Assembly (NCBI GenBank): GCA_019314105.1
Contig: JAFCZY010000161.1
Span: forward strand, 1 to 5,174
DNA: 5,174 nucleotides
Reading direction: 5' to 3'
Source of the DNA: Deltaproteobacteria bacterium
Lineage (GTDB): Bacteria > Desulfobacterota > Desulfobacteria > Desulfobacterales > Desulfobacteraceae
Under the pieces are notes generated by a model that saw only the letters and a list, made by a program, of their open reading frames with translations, was not told the origin of the DNA and made no database searches. The translations under genes and the position numbers were made by a program. Every line of letters begins with the position of its first letter. Position 1 is the stretch's first letter. Shown piece by piece: positions 5,174 through 5,174 of the stretch.

Positions 5174-5174
5174 C

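Noticed and set aside
1..5174. CRISPR array, tRNA, rRNA or insertion-sequence transposase
   Set aside because: No regularly spaced repeats, no cloverleaf or rRNA-like sequence and no transposase motif seen on reading both strands.

Overview
The window reads as the downstream end of a bacterial surface-polysaccharide (O-antigen or exopolysaccharide) gene cluster. Every gene I accept lies on the minus strand, so biological order runs from high to low coordinates. Shine-Dalgarno sequences, GTG/TTG starts and tight gene coupling indicate a bacterium, probably Gram-negative because of the Wzx-type flippase. Truncated genes, toxin-antitoxin-type modules and palindromic intergenic repeats suggest a Desulfobacterota- or Nitrospirota-like environmental genome. 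That placement is a guess from style, not a measurement.

Layout in transcription order: (1) 5173-4967, the C-terminal end of a Fic-family-like protein, cut by the window edge. (2) 4899-3598, a 433-aa polysaccharide flippase starting at TTG. (3) 3601-2804, an FkbM-family methyltransferase joined to the flippase by a GTGA overlap. (4) 2801-2103, a class I SAM methyltransferase starting 2 nt after the previous stop. (5) 2099-1727, the wreck of a UDP-glucuronate decarboxylase / NDP-sugar epimerase gene: both ends survive, with a 38-nt insertion and a large internal deletion between them. (6) 1752-1061, a HEPN + minimal nucleotidyltransferase (HepT/MntA-like) pair. (7) 1060-713, a non-coding stretch with two related hairpins and degenerate repeats. 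(8) 712-419, the N-terminal third of an HlpA-like glycosyltransferase, truncated. (9) 403-137, a small antitoxin-like gene whose expected partner has been reduced to an 8-codon ORF. (10) 62-1, the possible frameshifted start of another gene leaving the window.

The intact core is flippase, FkbM methyltransferase and SAM methyltransferase. It would export lipid-linked glycan repeat units and add methyl groups to the glycan or its precursors. The sugar-precursor gene and the glycosyltransferase next to it are broken, and both breaks lie at the edge of a small toxin/antitoxin-type module. The picture is of a polysaccharide locus being remodelled. The flippase gene also changes base composition abruptly near position 3835 (about 53% G+C on one side, 30% on the other, counted over 180 bases each), which suggests a recombination junction inside the gene.

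I see no obviously new multi-gene system. The most unusual points are the module/truncation association, the HEPN protein without its RNase motif, the near-exact 24-nt direct repeat at 56-79 and 706-728, and the mosaic flippase.
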